From Pedobacter sp. UBA1654 (lineage in GTDB: Bacteria > Bacteroidota > Bacteroidia > Sphingobacteriales > Sphingobacteriaceae), in NCBI GenBank assembly GCA_002320935.1, contig DCLG01000030.1, forward strand, positions 83,303 to 94,147: DNA of 10,845 bases, written 5' to 3'. Positions within the stretch are counted from its first letter, which is position 1. Each line of letters begins with the position of its first letter. A program made the position numbers and the translations under genes. Shown here in pieces: positions 1 to 7,707 of the stretch. The notes beneath the pieces were generated by a model that saw only the letters and a program-made list of their open reading frames with translations, was not told where the DNA came from and ran no database searches.

Positions 1-225
1 ACCAGGGAACAAGTTGCCGATGTGTTAGCCCAAGATAACATTGAATGTAGACCATTATGGAAGCCCATGCACCTGCAACCAGTTTTTGAGGGTAGTCCAT
101 ACTATGGTGTTGGGGTATCAGAAGATCTATTTGCTTGTGGTTTATGCCTGCCTTCTGGTTCAAACCTGAGTGATGAGGATTTGATACGTGTAGTTAATGG
201 AATTAAGGCCTGTTTTGCTGGATAG
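1..225 (+). CDS. DegT/DnrJ/EryC1/StrS-family sugar aminotransferase, 3' end only
   Basis: Only the last 74 codons are inside the window; the frame is open from base 1 to the TAG at 223-225, so the start lies upstream. The family uses PLP to put an amino group on a 4-keto (or 3-keto) nucleotide sugar for surface polysaccharide synthesis. The visible part has the family's C-terminal pattern: a short RPLWKPMH motif followed by QPVF, then a late CLPSGSNLSDED segment and a last helix (IRVVNGIKACF). The catalytic lysine would lie upstream and cannot be seen. A CapD/PglF-type 4,6-dehydratase follows 61 nt downstream, which fits an aminotransferase acting on a UDP-4-keto-6-deoxy-hexosamine (PglE/PseC-like chemistry), but the exact substrate is inference. 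The family assignment is firm and the subfamily is open. Confidence 0.85.
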   Translation, partial: TREQVADVLAQDNIECRPLWKPMHLQPVFEGSPYYGVGVSEDLFACGLCLPSGSNLSDEDLIRVVNGIKACFAG

Positions 226-263
226 TTAAAATAGTTAATGAATAAACGATTAACTATTATTAA
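226..263. repeat. Inverted repeat / AT-rich hairpin between aminotransferase and capD
   Basis: Perfect 10-bp arms, AATAGTTAAT at 230-239 and ATTAACTATT at 249-258, surround a 9-nt spacer. Allowing one bulged A at 259, a further four pairs form (TTAA at 226-229 with TTAA at 260-263). It starts directly after the TAG stop of the aminotransferase and ends 23 nt before the capD start. It could be a weak terminator or attenuator (a T-rich tract follows) or a repressor-type operator. The sequence alone does not decide between these. Confidence 0.55.
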
Positions 264-286
264 TTTTATCAAAAATATCCCTGCTA

Positions 287-2224
287 ATGTTCTCGAAAAT
301 TGAAATAGTACCGCGCTGGATCATCTTTGCAATAGATATATTCTTGAGCTTGGTTGCTTTATTAATGGCTGAAGTCATATCCAAAAACTTCAATGTTACA
401 CTGATCAATTTTCATTCATTGTACCAGGCAGCACTAACAGCTGTGACTATCAATGCTATAGTATTCTTCCTTCTGAAGACCTATGCTGGAATTGTCAGGT
501 ACACATCCGCTCAGGACTCGGTTAAGATACTTGGTGCGGTACTACTCAGTACTTTCCTGATCTTTATTGTTAATGCCGTCATGGTCACGTTCCATGGCCA
601 CCCGTTTATAAGTTTCACTACGCTGGTTAACTTCACGCTTTTTAGCTTCCTAATCCTCACGGCATATCGGATGCTTGCGAAATCCATTTTCTTATATTTC
701 AAAACGGCAAAACTAGATAGGCGGAAGATTATCATTTACGGTGCTGGAGAAGCGGGACTGGTTACTAAAAGGACTTTCGATCATGATCCAAAAACCAATA
801 AAAAGATAATTGCCTTTGTTGACGACGACGAGCGCAAGATTGGCAAGACCGTGAATGGCATCATCATCAAACCAGCCTCAGTGCTCACTGAAGTGATCAT
901 GAAAAAGCAGGTGGATGAAATCATCTTCGCCAGTTATTCAATTCCGGTAGATCGCAAAAACCAAATCGTAGATCTCTGCTTACAACATCGCGTAAGGGTG
1001 CTCAACATTCCCGCACCGGATGTATGGACAAAACCGAATGCCAATCCGAAGCTTATTCACAAGATTAACATTGAAGATTTACTGGATCGTAAGCCTATCC
1101 GGATGGATATGCAAGGCATAGGCTCGGAATTAAAAGGCAAGAGGGTTCTCGTAAGTGGTGCAGCAGGTTCTATAGGCTCGGAGATTGTACGCCAGCTCAT
1201 GAAGTTTGAAACAGGGCTAATTATCATGCTTGATCAGAGTGAAACAGCACTGCATAACCTTTCACTGGAAATGGGCGAACATAAATCCGGCTCCATCGTA
1301 CATGCCTTCATTGGTGATGTTAAAGATGCTGGTCGTATGGAATTCCTGTTTAACCACTTCAAACCCGAATACGTGTACCATGCAGCGGCCTATAAACATG
1401 TGCCACTTATGGAAGATAATCCGGCAGAATCCGTAAAAACCAACGTGTTAGGTACAAAGACAATGGCGGATCTTGCAGTTAAGCACAAGGTTGAGAAGTT
1501 TGTGATGATCTCTACAGATAAAGCGGTTAATCCCACGAACATTATGGGTGCCTGCAAAAGAATTGCAGAGATTTATGTGCAATCGCTGAACAATACACCT
1601 GCTGCATCAGGTACCCGGTTCATTACCACCCGATTTGGGAATGTTTTGGGCTCAAATGGTTCTGTAATCCCGCGCTTCAAACAGCAGATTGAACGTGGTG
1701 GTCCGATAACGGTTACACATCCTGATATCACAAGATACTTTATGACTATACCTGAAGCCTGTCAGTTGGTGCTGGAAGCAGGTTACATGGGCCAGGGAGG
1801 GGAGATCTTCATTTTCGATATGGGAAAATCAGTCAAGATCGTTGATTTGGCGAAACGGATGATTCAATTGGCAGGTATGGAACCTAATAAGGATATCCAG
1901 ATTTCATATTCCGGTCTCCGCCCGGGTGAAAAACTGTACGAAGAGTTGCTAAATGATAAAGAGAATACGATGCCGACCCATCATGAGAAAATCATGATTG
2001 GAAAGGTGCGGGAGTATGTTTTTGCTGAGGTAGAAACACAAGTATTGAGCCTTGTTGCCGATGCAATTGTTAACGACAACAAAAAGGTGGTACTGCAAAT
2101 GAAAAAATTAGTGCCGGAGTTTAAGAGTAAAAATTCTAAGTTTGAGGAACTGGACACACTTTTGGAAAATCAGCAGAAAGCGGCTGATGCGACCAAAGTT
2201 CAGGATGATCCTAAATCAGCTTAA
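287..2224 (+). CDS. Membrane-bound UDP-sugar 4,6-dehydratase, CapD/WbpM/PglF family
   Basis: This 645-residue protein is the long form of the NDP-sugar 4,6-dehydratase family. Long-form members such as WbpM and PglF convert UDP-GlcNAc to the UDP-4-keto-6-deoxy sugar that starts synthesis of modified amino sugars for O-antigen, capsule or glycoprotein glycans. Four N-terminal membrane segments lie near residues 11-30, 47-65, 80-100 and 108-128. A first Rossmann-like (CoA-binding-type) domain begins at GAGEAG (152-157). The catalytic extended-SDR domain begins at GAAGSIG (291-297). The active site is STDK (409-412) followed by M420 and K424, the Met-for-Tyr variant typical of WbpM-type enzymes. 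Length is normal for the long form. The ATG at 287 places the first membrane helix right after a short cytoplasmic start; no Shine-Dalgarno is visible. Its stop abuts the rfbC start with no gap. The substrate is inferred from family. Confidence 0.93.
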   Translation: MFSKIEIVPRWIIFAIDIFLSLVALLMAEVISKNFNVTLINFHSLYQAALTAVTINAIVFFLLKTYAGIVRYTSAQDSVKILGAVLLSTFLIFIVNAVMVTFHGHPFISFTTLVNFTLFSFLILTAYRMLAKSIFLYFKTAKLDRRKIIIYGAGEAGLVTKRTFDHDPKTNKKIIAFVDDDERKIGKTVNGIIIKPASVLTEVIMKKQVDEIIFASYSIPVDRKNQIVDLCLQHRVRVLNIPAPDVWTKPNANPKLIHKINIEDLLDRKPIRMDMQGIGSELKGKRVLVSGAAGSIGSEIVRQLMKFETGLIIMLDQSETALHNLSLEMGEHKSGSIVHAFIGDVKDAGRMEFLFNHFKPEYVYHAAAYKHVPLMEDNPAESVKTNVLGTKTMADLAVKHKVEKFVMISTDKAVNPTNIMGACKRIAEIYVQSLNNTPAASGTRFITTRFGNVLGSNGSVIPRFKQQIERGGPITVTHPDITRYFMTIPEACQLVLEAGYMGQGGEIFIFDMGKSVKIVDLAKRMIQLAGMEPNKDIQISYSGLRPGEKLYEELLNDKENTMPTHHEKIMIGKVREYVFAEVETQVLSLVADAIVNDNKKVVLQMKKLVPEFKSKNSKFEELDTLLENQQKAADATKVQDDPKSA

Positions 2225-2773
2225 ATGGAAATTACAAAAACAAGTATACAAGATTGCCTGGTGATCAAACCGGCCGTATTTACAGATGCCAGAGGGTACT
2301 TTTTTGAGAGCTTCAATGCGGAACGCTTTGATGAGGCTACAGGCTTAGATGTTCATTTTGTACAGGATAATCAATCGTTTTCTTCATACGGTGTACTAAG
2401 AGGACTTCACTTTCAAAAGGCGGAACATGCGCAGGCAAAGCTTGTCCGGGTGCTTAAAGGTGAGGTGCTGGATGTGGCGGTTGACCTGCGTCCGGGTTCT
2501 CCAACATACGGTAAGTATGAAAGTGTAATCCTATCTGAAGAGAACAAACTTCAATTCTTTGTGCCGCGTGGTTTCGCCCATGGCTTTGTCGTGCTTTCAG
2601 AAACTGCAGAGTTCTTCTACAAATGCGACAATTACTACAATAAAGCTTCTGAGGGTGGTTTGCATTACGCAGATCCGGCACTCAACATAGACTGGCAGAT
2701 GCCGGCAGAGCGCTTATTGGTATCAGACAAAGATGCCGTGCTTCCTTTCCTTTCTGAAATAAACTTATCTTGA
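2225..2773 (+). CDS. rfbC: dTDP-4-dehydrorhamnose 3,5-epimerase
   Basis: RmlC/RfbC epimerises dTDP-4-keto-6-deoxy-glucose at C3 and C5, the third step of dTDP-L-rhamnose synthesis in the cytoplasm. The 182-residue cupin has the family's usual length. The landmarks are in place: LRGLHFQ at 58-64 carrying catalytic H62, VPRGFAHG at 113-120, Y132 as the expected active-site acid, and D170, the expected partner of the catalytic histidine. The ATG directly follows the TAA of capD (TAAATG), and the TGA stop shares one base with the rfbD start, so translation is very likely coupled. The epimerase lies next to the reductase and thymidylyltransferase genes, so this is an intact rml gene and not a sugar-modifying paralogue. 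Confidence 0.96.
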   Translation: MEITKTSIQDCLVIKPAVFTDARGYFFESFNAERFDEATGLDVHFVQDNQSFSSYGVLRGLHFQKAEHAQAKLVRVLKGEVLDVAVDLRPGSPTYGKYESVILSEENKLQFFVPRGFAHGFVVLSETAEFFYKCDNYYNKASEGGLHYADPALNIDWQMPAERLLVSDKDAVLPFLSEINLS

Positions 2774-3639
2774 TGAATAATATTGTATTGGTTTTTGGTG
2801 CCTCCGGACAATTGGGTACATGTTTGAAAAGTGTGGCAGCAGATCAAGGCATCCACGACATCGTATTTCCCGAAGAGCGTTCTGCAGATATACTGAATTT
2901 GGAAGGCCTGCAAATAGTCTTTGAACAGGTGAAGCCAGCTTATGTGATCAACTGCGCCGCTTACACGGCTGTTGATAAGGCAGAAGATGAAGTTGAGCTT
3001 GCCCGCCGGGTAAACCGGGATGGTGCAGCCAACCTGGCTACATTGTGTAATACACATGGCGCCATTTTGATACACATATCCACCGACTTTGTATTTGAAG
3101 GCAACATACCTAAACTGCTTACAGAACAAGATCCCGCAAACCCGATTTCCGTATATGGTCTAACCAAACTGGAAGGGGAGCAGGCCATTGCTGCACAGCT
3201 GCAGGATTTCTATATCCTTCGTACCAGCTGGCTATATTCTGAACATGGAAATAATTTTGTTAAGACCATGCTGAACCTAGGCAGCACCCGTGATGAATTG
3301 AGGGTGATTGCCGATCAGGTGGGTACACCAACCTATGCCATGGATCTTGCGAATGCTATTTTCAACATCATCGGTACTGAAAAGCATGCCTTCGGTATTT
3401 ATCACTTCAGCAATGAAGGGGTAACCTCCTGGTATGATTTCGCAAAAGCCATATTCGACATTAGTGGCATGTCAACTCGCGTTCTGCCTATTCCAGGAAC
3501 TGAATACCCGACCAAAGCCGCAAGACCTGCGTTTTCGGTTATGGACAAGACTAAAATTAAAAATACCTTTAACTTGCAGATACCATACTGGAGAGACAGT
3601 CTGGAGATCTGTCTGAAGAAGCTAACAAATAAATCGTAA
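2773..3639 (+). CDS. rfbD: dTDP-4-dehydrorhamnose reductase
   Basis: RmlD/RfbD reduces dTDP-4-keto-L-rhamnose with NAD(P)H to dTDP-L-rhamnose, the last step of the pathway. With the ATG at 2773 the protein has 288 residues, normal for the family. It has the extended-SDR nucleotide-binding glycines GASGQLG at 9-15, the STDFVF strand at 103-108 and the catalytic pair Y128/K132 in VYGLTK. A TTG one codon upstream (2770) is in frame, but the ATG that overlaps the rfbC stop by one base (TGATG) is the better start and gives the normal N-terminus before the first beta strand. It ends 3 nt before rfbA. All key residues are present, so the enzyme should be active. Confidence 0.96.
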   Translation: MNNIVLVFGASGQLGTCLKSVAADQGIHDIVFPEERSADILNLEGLQIVFEQVKPAYVINCAAYTAVDKAEDEVELARRVNRDGAANLATLCNTHGAILIHISTDFVFEGNIPKLLTEQDPANPISVYGLTKLEGEQAIAAQLQDFYILRTSWLYSEHGNNFVKTMLNLGSTRDELRVIADQVGTPTYAMDLANAIFNIIGTEKHAFGIYHFSNEGVTSWYDFAKAIFDISGMSTRVLPIPGTEYPTKAARPAFSVMDKTKIKNTFNLQIPYWRDSLEICLKKLTNKS

Positions 3640-3642
3640 TTG

Positions 3643-4503
3643 ATGAAAGGAATTATACTCGCCGGCGGTTCCGGCACTAGGTTGCACCCTTTAACGCTTG
3701 CCTGCAGCAAGCAGATGATGCCGGTTTACGACAAACCTATGATCTACTATCCTTTGTCTATCCTTATGCTTGCAGGTATAAATGAGATCCTGATCATTTC
3801 TACCCCGCATGATCTTCCGCAGTTCGAAAAGCTGCTTGGGGATGGTTCCCGTATTGGTTGTAAGTTTTCTTATGCGGTACAGGCAGAGCCAAACGGACTT
3901 GCACAGGCTTTTGTTATTGGTGAAGAATTCATTGGATCAGACAGCGTGGCATTGATCCTGGGTGATAACATCTTCTATGGCGATGGTCTTTCCCGTTTAT
4001 TGCAGGATCTGAAAGAACCTGAGGGCGGCGTTGTATTTGCTTATCAGGTTGCGGATCCGGAACGTTACGGCGTAGTCGAATTTGACGAAAATAAAGTTGC
4101 GGTATCCATCGAAGAAAAACCTGAAAATCCGAAGTCTAATTACGCGGTACCAGGCTTGTACTTCTATGATAATTCTGTAGTGGAGATTGCTAAAAACATC
4201 CCAATGTCGCCTCGTGGTGAATACGAGATCACGGATGTAAATAAGGTTTACCTGGAGCAGGGCAGATTGAAGGTTGGGGTATTGAGCCGTGGCACCGCCT
4301 GGCTGGATACAGGGACTTTTAATTCCTTGATGCAGGCTGGTGAGTTTGTGCAGGTGATTGAAGAGCGTCAGGGTCTTAAAATCGGCTGTATTGAAGAGGT
4401 TGCTTTCCGCATGGGCTACATTGATGAGGCTCAGCTTAAAGAAATTGCTGCACCATTGGTGAAAAGCGGATACGGGCAGTACCTGATGCGGCTGACGAAG
4501 TAA
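3643..4503 (+). CDS. rfbA: Glucose-1-phosphate thymidylyltransferase
   Basis: RmlA/RfbA couples dTTP and glucose-1-phosphate to dTDP-glucose, the first step towards dTDP-L-rhamnose, and is usually inhibited by the end product. The 286-residue protein has the nucleotidyltransferase signature at its very start ([11 protein letters not shown], residues 6-16), the [11 protein letters not shown] loop (22-32), the LGDN metal-binding motif (106-109) and GEYEITD around residue 195. Length is typical of the short RmlA class. The ATG at 3643 is chosen because the signature must start within a few residues of the N-terminus; a TTG at 3640 is in frame but unlikely. It is the last gene of the polysaccharide unit seen here. 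rfbB, needed for step two, is not in the window and must lie elsewhere. Confidence 0.96.
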   Translation: MKGIILAGGSGTRLHPLTLACSKQMMPVYDKPMIYYPLSILMLAGINEILIISTPHDLPQFEKLLGDGSRIGCKFSYAVQAEPNGLAQAFVIGEEFIGSDSVALILGDNIFYGDGLSRLLQDLKEPEGGVVFAYQVADPERYGVVEFDENKVAVSIEEKPENPKSNYAVPGLYFYDNSVVEIAKNIPMSPRGEYEITDVNKVYLEQGRLKVGVLSRGTAWLDTGTFNSLMQAGEFVQVIEERQGLKIGCIEEVAFRMGYIDEAQLKEIAAPLVKSGYGQYLMRLTK

Positions 4504-4631
4504 GATCATGTGTCTGATTACCGTTTCGGTATGAAATTCTAATGAAATCCTAATCTTTATAACAAGATATTTTATTGTTTTTGCTGTAGTATTGCAGCGC
4601 TAAAAAACAAAGCAGGTAATTTTATGTTTAC

Positions 4632-4669
4632 AGGTAGTGGAAGATGGCTTGAACCCACTTCCACTACCT
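4632..4669 (+). promoter_or_regulatory. Perfect 12-bp hairpin upstream of the exporter operon
   Basis: AGGTAGTGGAAG (4632-4643) and CTTCCACTACCT (4658-4669) are exact reverse complements around a 14-nt loop. The element lies in the 203-bp gap between rfbA and the ABC exporter gene and ends 37 nt before that gene's ATG. There is no T-run after the stem, so it does not look like a classic intrinsic terminator. A structured leader controlling the exporter operon, an operator, or a processed 3' end of the rfb transcript are all possible. I see no convincing Bacteroidota promoter (TTTG with TAnnTTTG) in the gap. Confidence 0.5.
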
Positions 4670-4706
4670 TCAGGAATATTAAGCTGCTTAAAATATTTTG
4701 TAATAG

Positions 4707-6377
4707 ATGTATCAGGAAAAAGATTTTACGCTCACCAACGCAGCGCTTTTTAACTATATCACCAAGGAAAAAAAGGACGTTTGGTCCATATATATCTACG
4801 CCATTCTAAGTGGTTTGGTGCAGCTGAGCATACCCCTTGGGATTCAGGCCATCGTGAGTTTAGTTATGGGTGCCACCATGGTGACCTCCCTTTACATCCT
4901 GATCTTTTTCATCGTGCTCGGCACTTTCCTGGTGGGGTTCTTCAGGGTTAAAGTGATGCAGATCATTGAAAAGATTCAGCAGAAGATATTTGTTGAATAT
5001 TCCATCGCCTTCGCCAATAAAATTCCTAAGGTCAACCTTTCTGCTACCAAGAAATACTATTTGCCGGAACTGGTGAACCGCTTCTTTGATACGCAGAATT
5101 TACAGAAAGGTATTTCCAAGATTTTGCTGGAGATACCAACGGCATTGATCCAGATCCTCTTTGGAATCCTGCTGCTGTCTTTCTACCATCCCTGGTTCCT
5201 GGTATTCGGTGCCCTGGTGATCATTATCGTGGTCATCATCTTCAGGTTTACCATGAATTCCGGGATCCGCTCCAGCCTGGAAGAAAGCGAAAAGAAGTAT
5301 GCCGTGGCTTCCTGGCTGGAAGACATCGCAGCTGCGGTGAAGACCTTCAAGAGCAACTCCAATGCGGATGCCCACCTGACCGGAACGGATGAGCGTGTGG
5401 TGCGTTACCTTAAACACAGGACTTCCCATTTCCGCGTTCTGGAGTTCCAATACAAAACCATTATCGGCTTTAATGTGATCATCACCATGTTGATGCTGAC
5501 CATCGGAACGTATCTGCTGGTTACGCAACAGCTGAATATTGGTGCTTTTATTGCCACGGAGATTGTGGTGCTGACAATCATGAATGCGGTGGAAAGGTTG
5601 ATTAAGAGTCTGGAAAGCTACTATGACGTGATTGCCTCACTGGTAAAATTAAATAAGGTGACGGAGTTACCGGAGGAACAGAACGGCATCATGAGCCTGC
5701 AAAAAGCTACGGGCGGTTTGGAAGTGAAACTGGATGATGTCAGCTTTGCTTTCAATGATAACCGGCCGATACTGAAGAACATCAGCTTCGAAGTCAAAGC
5801 AAATACCATAACCGTGATCTCCGGTTCCATCGGTGCCGGAAAATCAACCCTGCTTAATGTGATGGCAGGATTTTATGAAAATTCTTCGGGCGCCATCCTG
5901 TTTGATAAGGTTCCACTGCCGAATCTGGATAAAAGCCAGCTAAGAGCCGGCATCGGTTTGTACACGCAGGATATGATCATCATCAAAGGCAGCTTACTTG
6001 AAAACATTCTGCTCGGTCGTGATGATGTAACTGCGGATGATGTCATCCGATTGAGTGAAGAGATCGGCCTCGAAGACCTGCCCAGCTTGTTCAGCAATGG
6101 CTTTGATACGCAGATCAGTGAAACGGATACGGAGGTTTCTTTCAGCGGTAAAAAGAAGATCACCTTACTGCGGGCTTTACTCGGAAATAACAGGTTGCTC
6201 ATGCTGGAAGATCCCCTGCAGGGTATGAACGAGGAGTTTCAAACCAGGATGATCCGGCACCTGCAGAAGATCAAGGCATATACGACGATCATCATCATAT
6301 CACAAGGTTTCGCTTTAAGGGACATCGCAGATCAGCACTTGTATCTGGAAGATGGCCTCATCAATACGCTAAAATAA
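4707..6377 (+). CDS. ABC exporter (permease-ATPase half transporter) with atypical ATPase motifs
   Basis: This 556-residue protein fuses a six-helix type IV ABC exporter membrane domain (helices near residues 30-50, 57-80, 139-160, 163-185, 252-275 and 280-300) to a C-terminal nucleotide-binding domain from about residue 338. Walker A is canonical (GSIGAGKST, 373-381, K379) and a Q-loop glutamine is present (Q421). Other motifs are not canonical: the signature reads FSGKK (479-483) in place of LSGGQ, Walker B reads LLMLED (497-502) so Asp-Glu has become Glu-Asp, the D-loop is LQGMN (504-508), and the switch histidine is Q533. There is no N-terminal C39 peptidase domain. The adaptor gene starts 7 nt downstream, and with the TolC gene it forms a tripartite exporter, so a type I secretion-like role is inferred. 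ATP hydrolysis may be slow, unusual or dependent on a partner. The substrate is unknown. The ATG at 4707 is the first good start; no Shine-Dalgarno is seen. Confidence 0.9.
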   Translation: MYQEKDFTLTNAALFNYITKEKKDVWSIYIYAILSGLVQLSIPLGIQAIVSLVMGATMVTSLYILIFFIVLGTFLVGFFRVKVMQIIEKIQQKIFVEYSIAFANKIPKVNLSATKKYYLPELVNRFFDTQNLQKGISKILLEIPTALIQILFGILLLSFYHPWFLVFGALVIIIVVIIFRFTMNSGIRSSLEESEKKYAVASWLEDIAAAVKTFKSNSNADAHLTGTDERVVRYLKHRTSHFRVLEFQYKTIIGFNVIITMLMLTIGTYLLVTQQLNIGAFIATEIVVLTIMNAVERLIKSLESYYDVIASLVKLNKVTELPEEQNGIMSLQKATGGLEVKLDDVSFAFNDNRPILKNISFEVKANTITVISGSIGAGKSTLLNVMAGFYENSSGAILFDKVPLPNLDKSQLRAGIGLYTQDMIIIKGSLLENILLGRDDVTADDVIRLSEEIGLEDLPSLFSNGFDTQISETDTEVSFSGKKKITLLRALLGNNRLLMLEDPLQGMNEEFQTRMIRHLQKIKAYTTIIIISQGFALRDIADQHLYLEDGLINTLK

Positions 6378-6384
6378 TATTAAA

Positions 6385-7707
6385 ATGAAGCTTAGATCTT
6401 TTGAGAGCATTTATCATATCAATAAGGAATCGCATGTAAAACGCTGGTTCCTGTATTTCAGCATCTTGTTTATCGTTGTCCTCTTCCTGCCCTGGACGCA
6501 GAACATCCAGCTCAGGGGAAATGTAAGTACGCTTTATCAGGATCAGCGGCCACAGCAGCTGAACTCGCCCATTCCCGGCAGGATCATCAAATGGCATGTT
6601 AAAAATGGCGATTATGTGAAGAAAGGGGATACCATTCTGCAGCTTGCAGAGGTGAAAGACGATTACCTGGACCCTCAGCTGGTCCGCAGAACCGAGGAAC
6701 AGGTAGAAGCGAAAAAGGGGGTGAGGGACTACTATAAAGCTAAGGTTGGTACAACAGACGCGCAGCTGGAGGCCATCAATGCCACCAGATCCCTGAAGCT
6801 TGCACAACTGAAAATTAAGATTGCACAGCTGAACAGTAAGATCGCTGCTGAAGAAGCGGAACTGGTGGCTGCAAGTAATGAGCTGAAGTTATCTGAAGAT
6901 CAATATGGCCGGCAGAAGAAAATGTATGAAGAAGGCCTGGTTTCGCTCACGCAGTTCCAGCAGCGCAGTGTGTCTTACCAGAATGCGCTTGCGAAAAGAA
7001 CTGCAGCGGAAAACAAGCTGAACCAATCACGCCAGGAACTGATCAACATGGACATTGAGCGGAATGCCATTATGCAGGACTACACAGAAAAGGTAAGCAA
7101 GACCGAGGGTGAGCGTTTCCAGAGCATGGGACAGATCGAGGGCAGTGAGGGTGATATTGCAAAGCTCGAAAACCAGGTGGCCAATTATCGCGTAAGGCAG
7201 GGGATGTATTCCGTACTGGCTTCGCAGGATGGTCAGGTGGTTCAGTTAACCAAATCCGGTATCGGGGAGATCCTGAAAGAAACGGAGAGCATCGGTACCA
7301 TTGTGCCCAAGATGGCCAACTATGCAGTAGAAATCTATGTAAAACCGGTAGACCTGCCCCTGCTTCGTGAAGGTCAGCGGGTGATGTGCATATTTGATGG
7401 TTTCCCGGCAATTGTTTTTTCCGGATGGCCAACCTCCAGCTATGGTACCTTTGCCGGTAAGGTTGTAGCCATAGAAAGCAATATCAGCGTAAACGGGCTT
7501 TTTAAAGCGCTTGTTATAGAAGATAAAGCTGAAAAGCCCTGGCCGAAGCAGATCAAGATCGGCGCGGGTGTTAGAGGTATTGCCATTCTTAATGATGTCC
7601 CGGTCTGGTATGAACTGTGGCGGAACATCAATGGTTTCCCACCGGATTATTATGTGTCTAAATCAGGTAGCGAAAATACAGCAGATGAAAAGGGGAAAAA
7701 GAACTAG
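6385..7707 (+). CDS. HlyD-family periplasmic adaptor (membrane fusion protein)
   Basis: The 440-residue protein should link the inner-membrane ABC exporter to the outer-membrane TolC channel. A short cytoplasmic start (1-20) precedes one membrane anchor (about 21-38). The first half of a biotinyl-lipoyl-like domain follows at 44-91 (SPIPGRI, then NGDYVKKGD). A long, Gln/Glu/Lys/Ala-rich coiled-coil hairpin spans about 95-270. The second lipoyl half is near 273-315 (VLASQDGQV) and a beta-barrel domain runs to about 420. The tail is polar and lysine-rich. Length and layout match HlyD/EmrA-type adaptors of type I secretion. The ATG at 6385 is 7 nt after the ABC gene stop and puts the anchor close to the N-terminus. 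Its 3' end overlaps the TolC gene by 23 nt. Confidence 0.93.
   Translation: MKLRSFESIYHINKESHVKRWFLYFSILFIVVLFLPWTQNIQLRGNVSTLYQDQRPQQLNSPIPGRIIKWHVKNGDYVKKGDTILQLAEVKDDYLDPQLVRRTEEQVEAKKGVRDYYKAKVGTTDAQLEAINATRSLKLAQLKIKIAQLNSKIAAEEAELVAASNELKLSEDQYGRQKKMYEEGLVSLTQFQQRSVSYQNALAKRTAAENKLNQSRQELINMDIERNAIMQDYTEKVSKTEGERFQSMGQIEGSEGDIAKLENQVANYRVRQGMYSVLASQDGQVVQLTKSGIGEILKETESIGTIVPKMANYAVEIYVKPVDLPLLREGQRVMCIFDGFPAIVFSGWPTSSYGTFAGKVVAIESNISVNGLFKALVIEDKAEKPWPKQIKIGAGVRGIAILNDVPVWYELWRNINGFPPDYYVSKSGSENTADEKGKKN

Noticed and set aside
2665..3129. 154-codon open frame on the minus strand across rfbC/rfbD
   Set aside because: It lies antisense to two well-supported genes with intact catalytic motifs, and its translation has no domain-like pattern.
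3997..4509. 170-codon minus-strand open frame over rfbA
   Set aside because: It is a shadow of rfbA; the product is low in recognisable structure and has no start context of its own.
4519..4531. Small hairpin TACCG-TTT-CGGTA just after rfbA
   Set aside because: Five pairs with a three-base loop and no T-run is too weak to call a terminator.
4571..4594. Promoter-like TAGTATTG with upstream TTG
   Set aside because: The -7 match has one mismatch and the TTG is only 9 nt upstream instead of about 19, so it is not a credible Bacteroidota promoter.
4624..4809. 61-codon + strand frame starting in the hairpin region, a possible leader peptide
   Set aside because: It runs 103 nt into the ABC gene in another frame, is rich in Arg/Thr/Phe without any family pattern, and its 5' part is explained by the hairpin.
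5100..5528. 142-codon minus-strand frame inside the ABC gene
   Set aside because: It is antisense to membrane-domain coding sequence, and its His/Gln/Asp-rich translation is typical of a reverse-frame shadow.
7568..7684. Upstream extension of the TolC reading frame
   Set aside because: It overlaps the adaptor gene deeply and would bury the clear signal peptide that starts at 7685.
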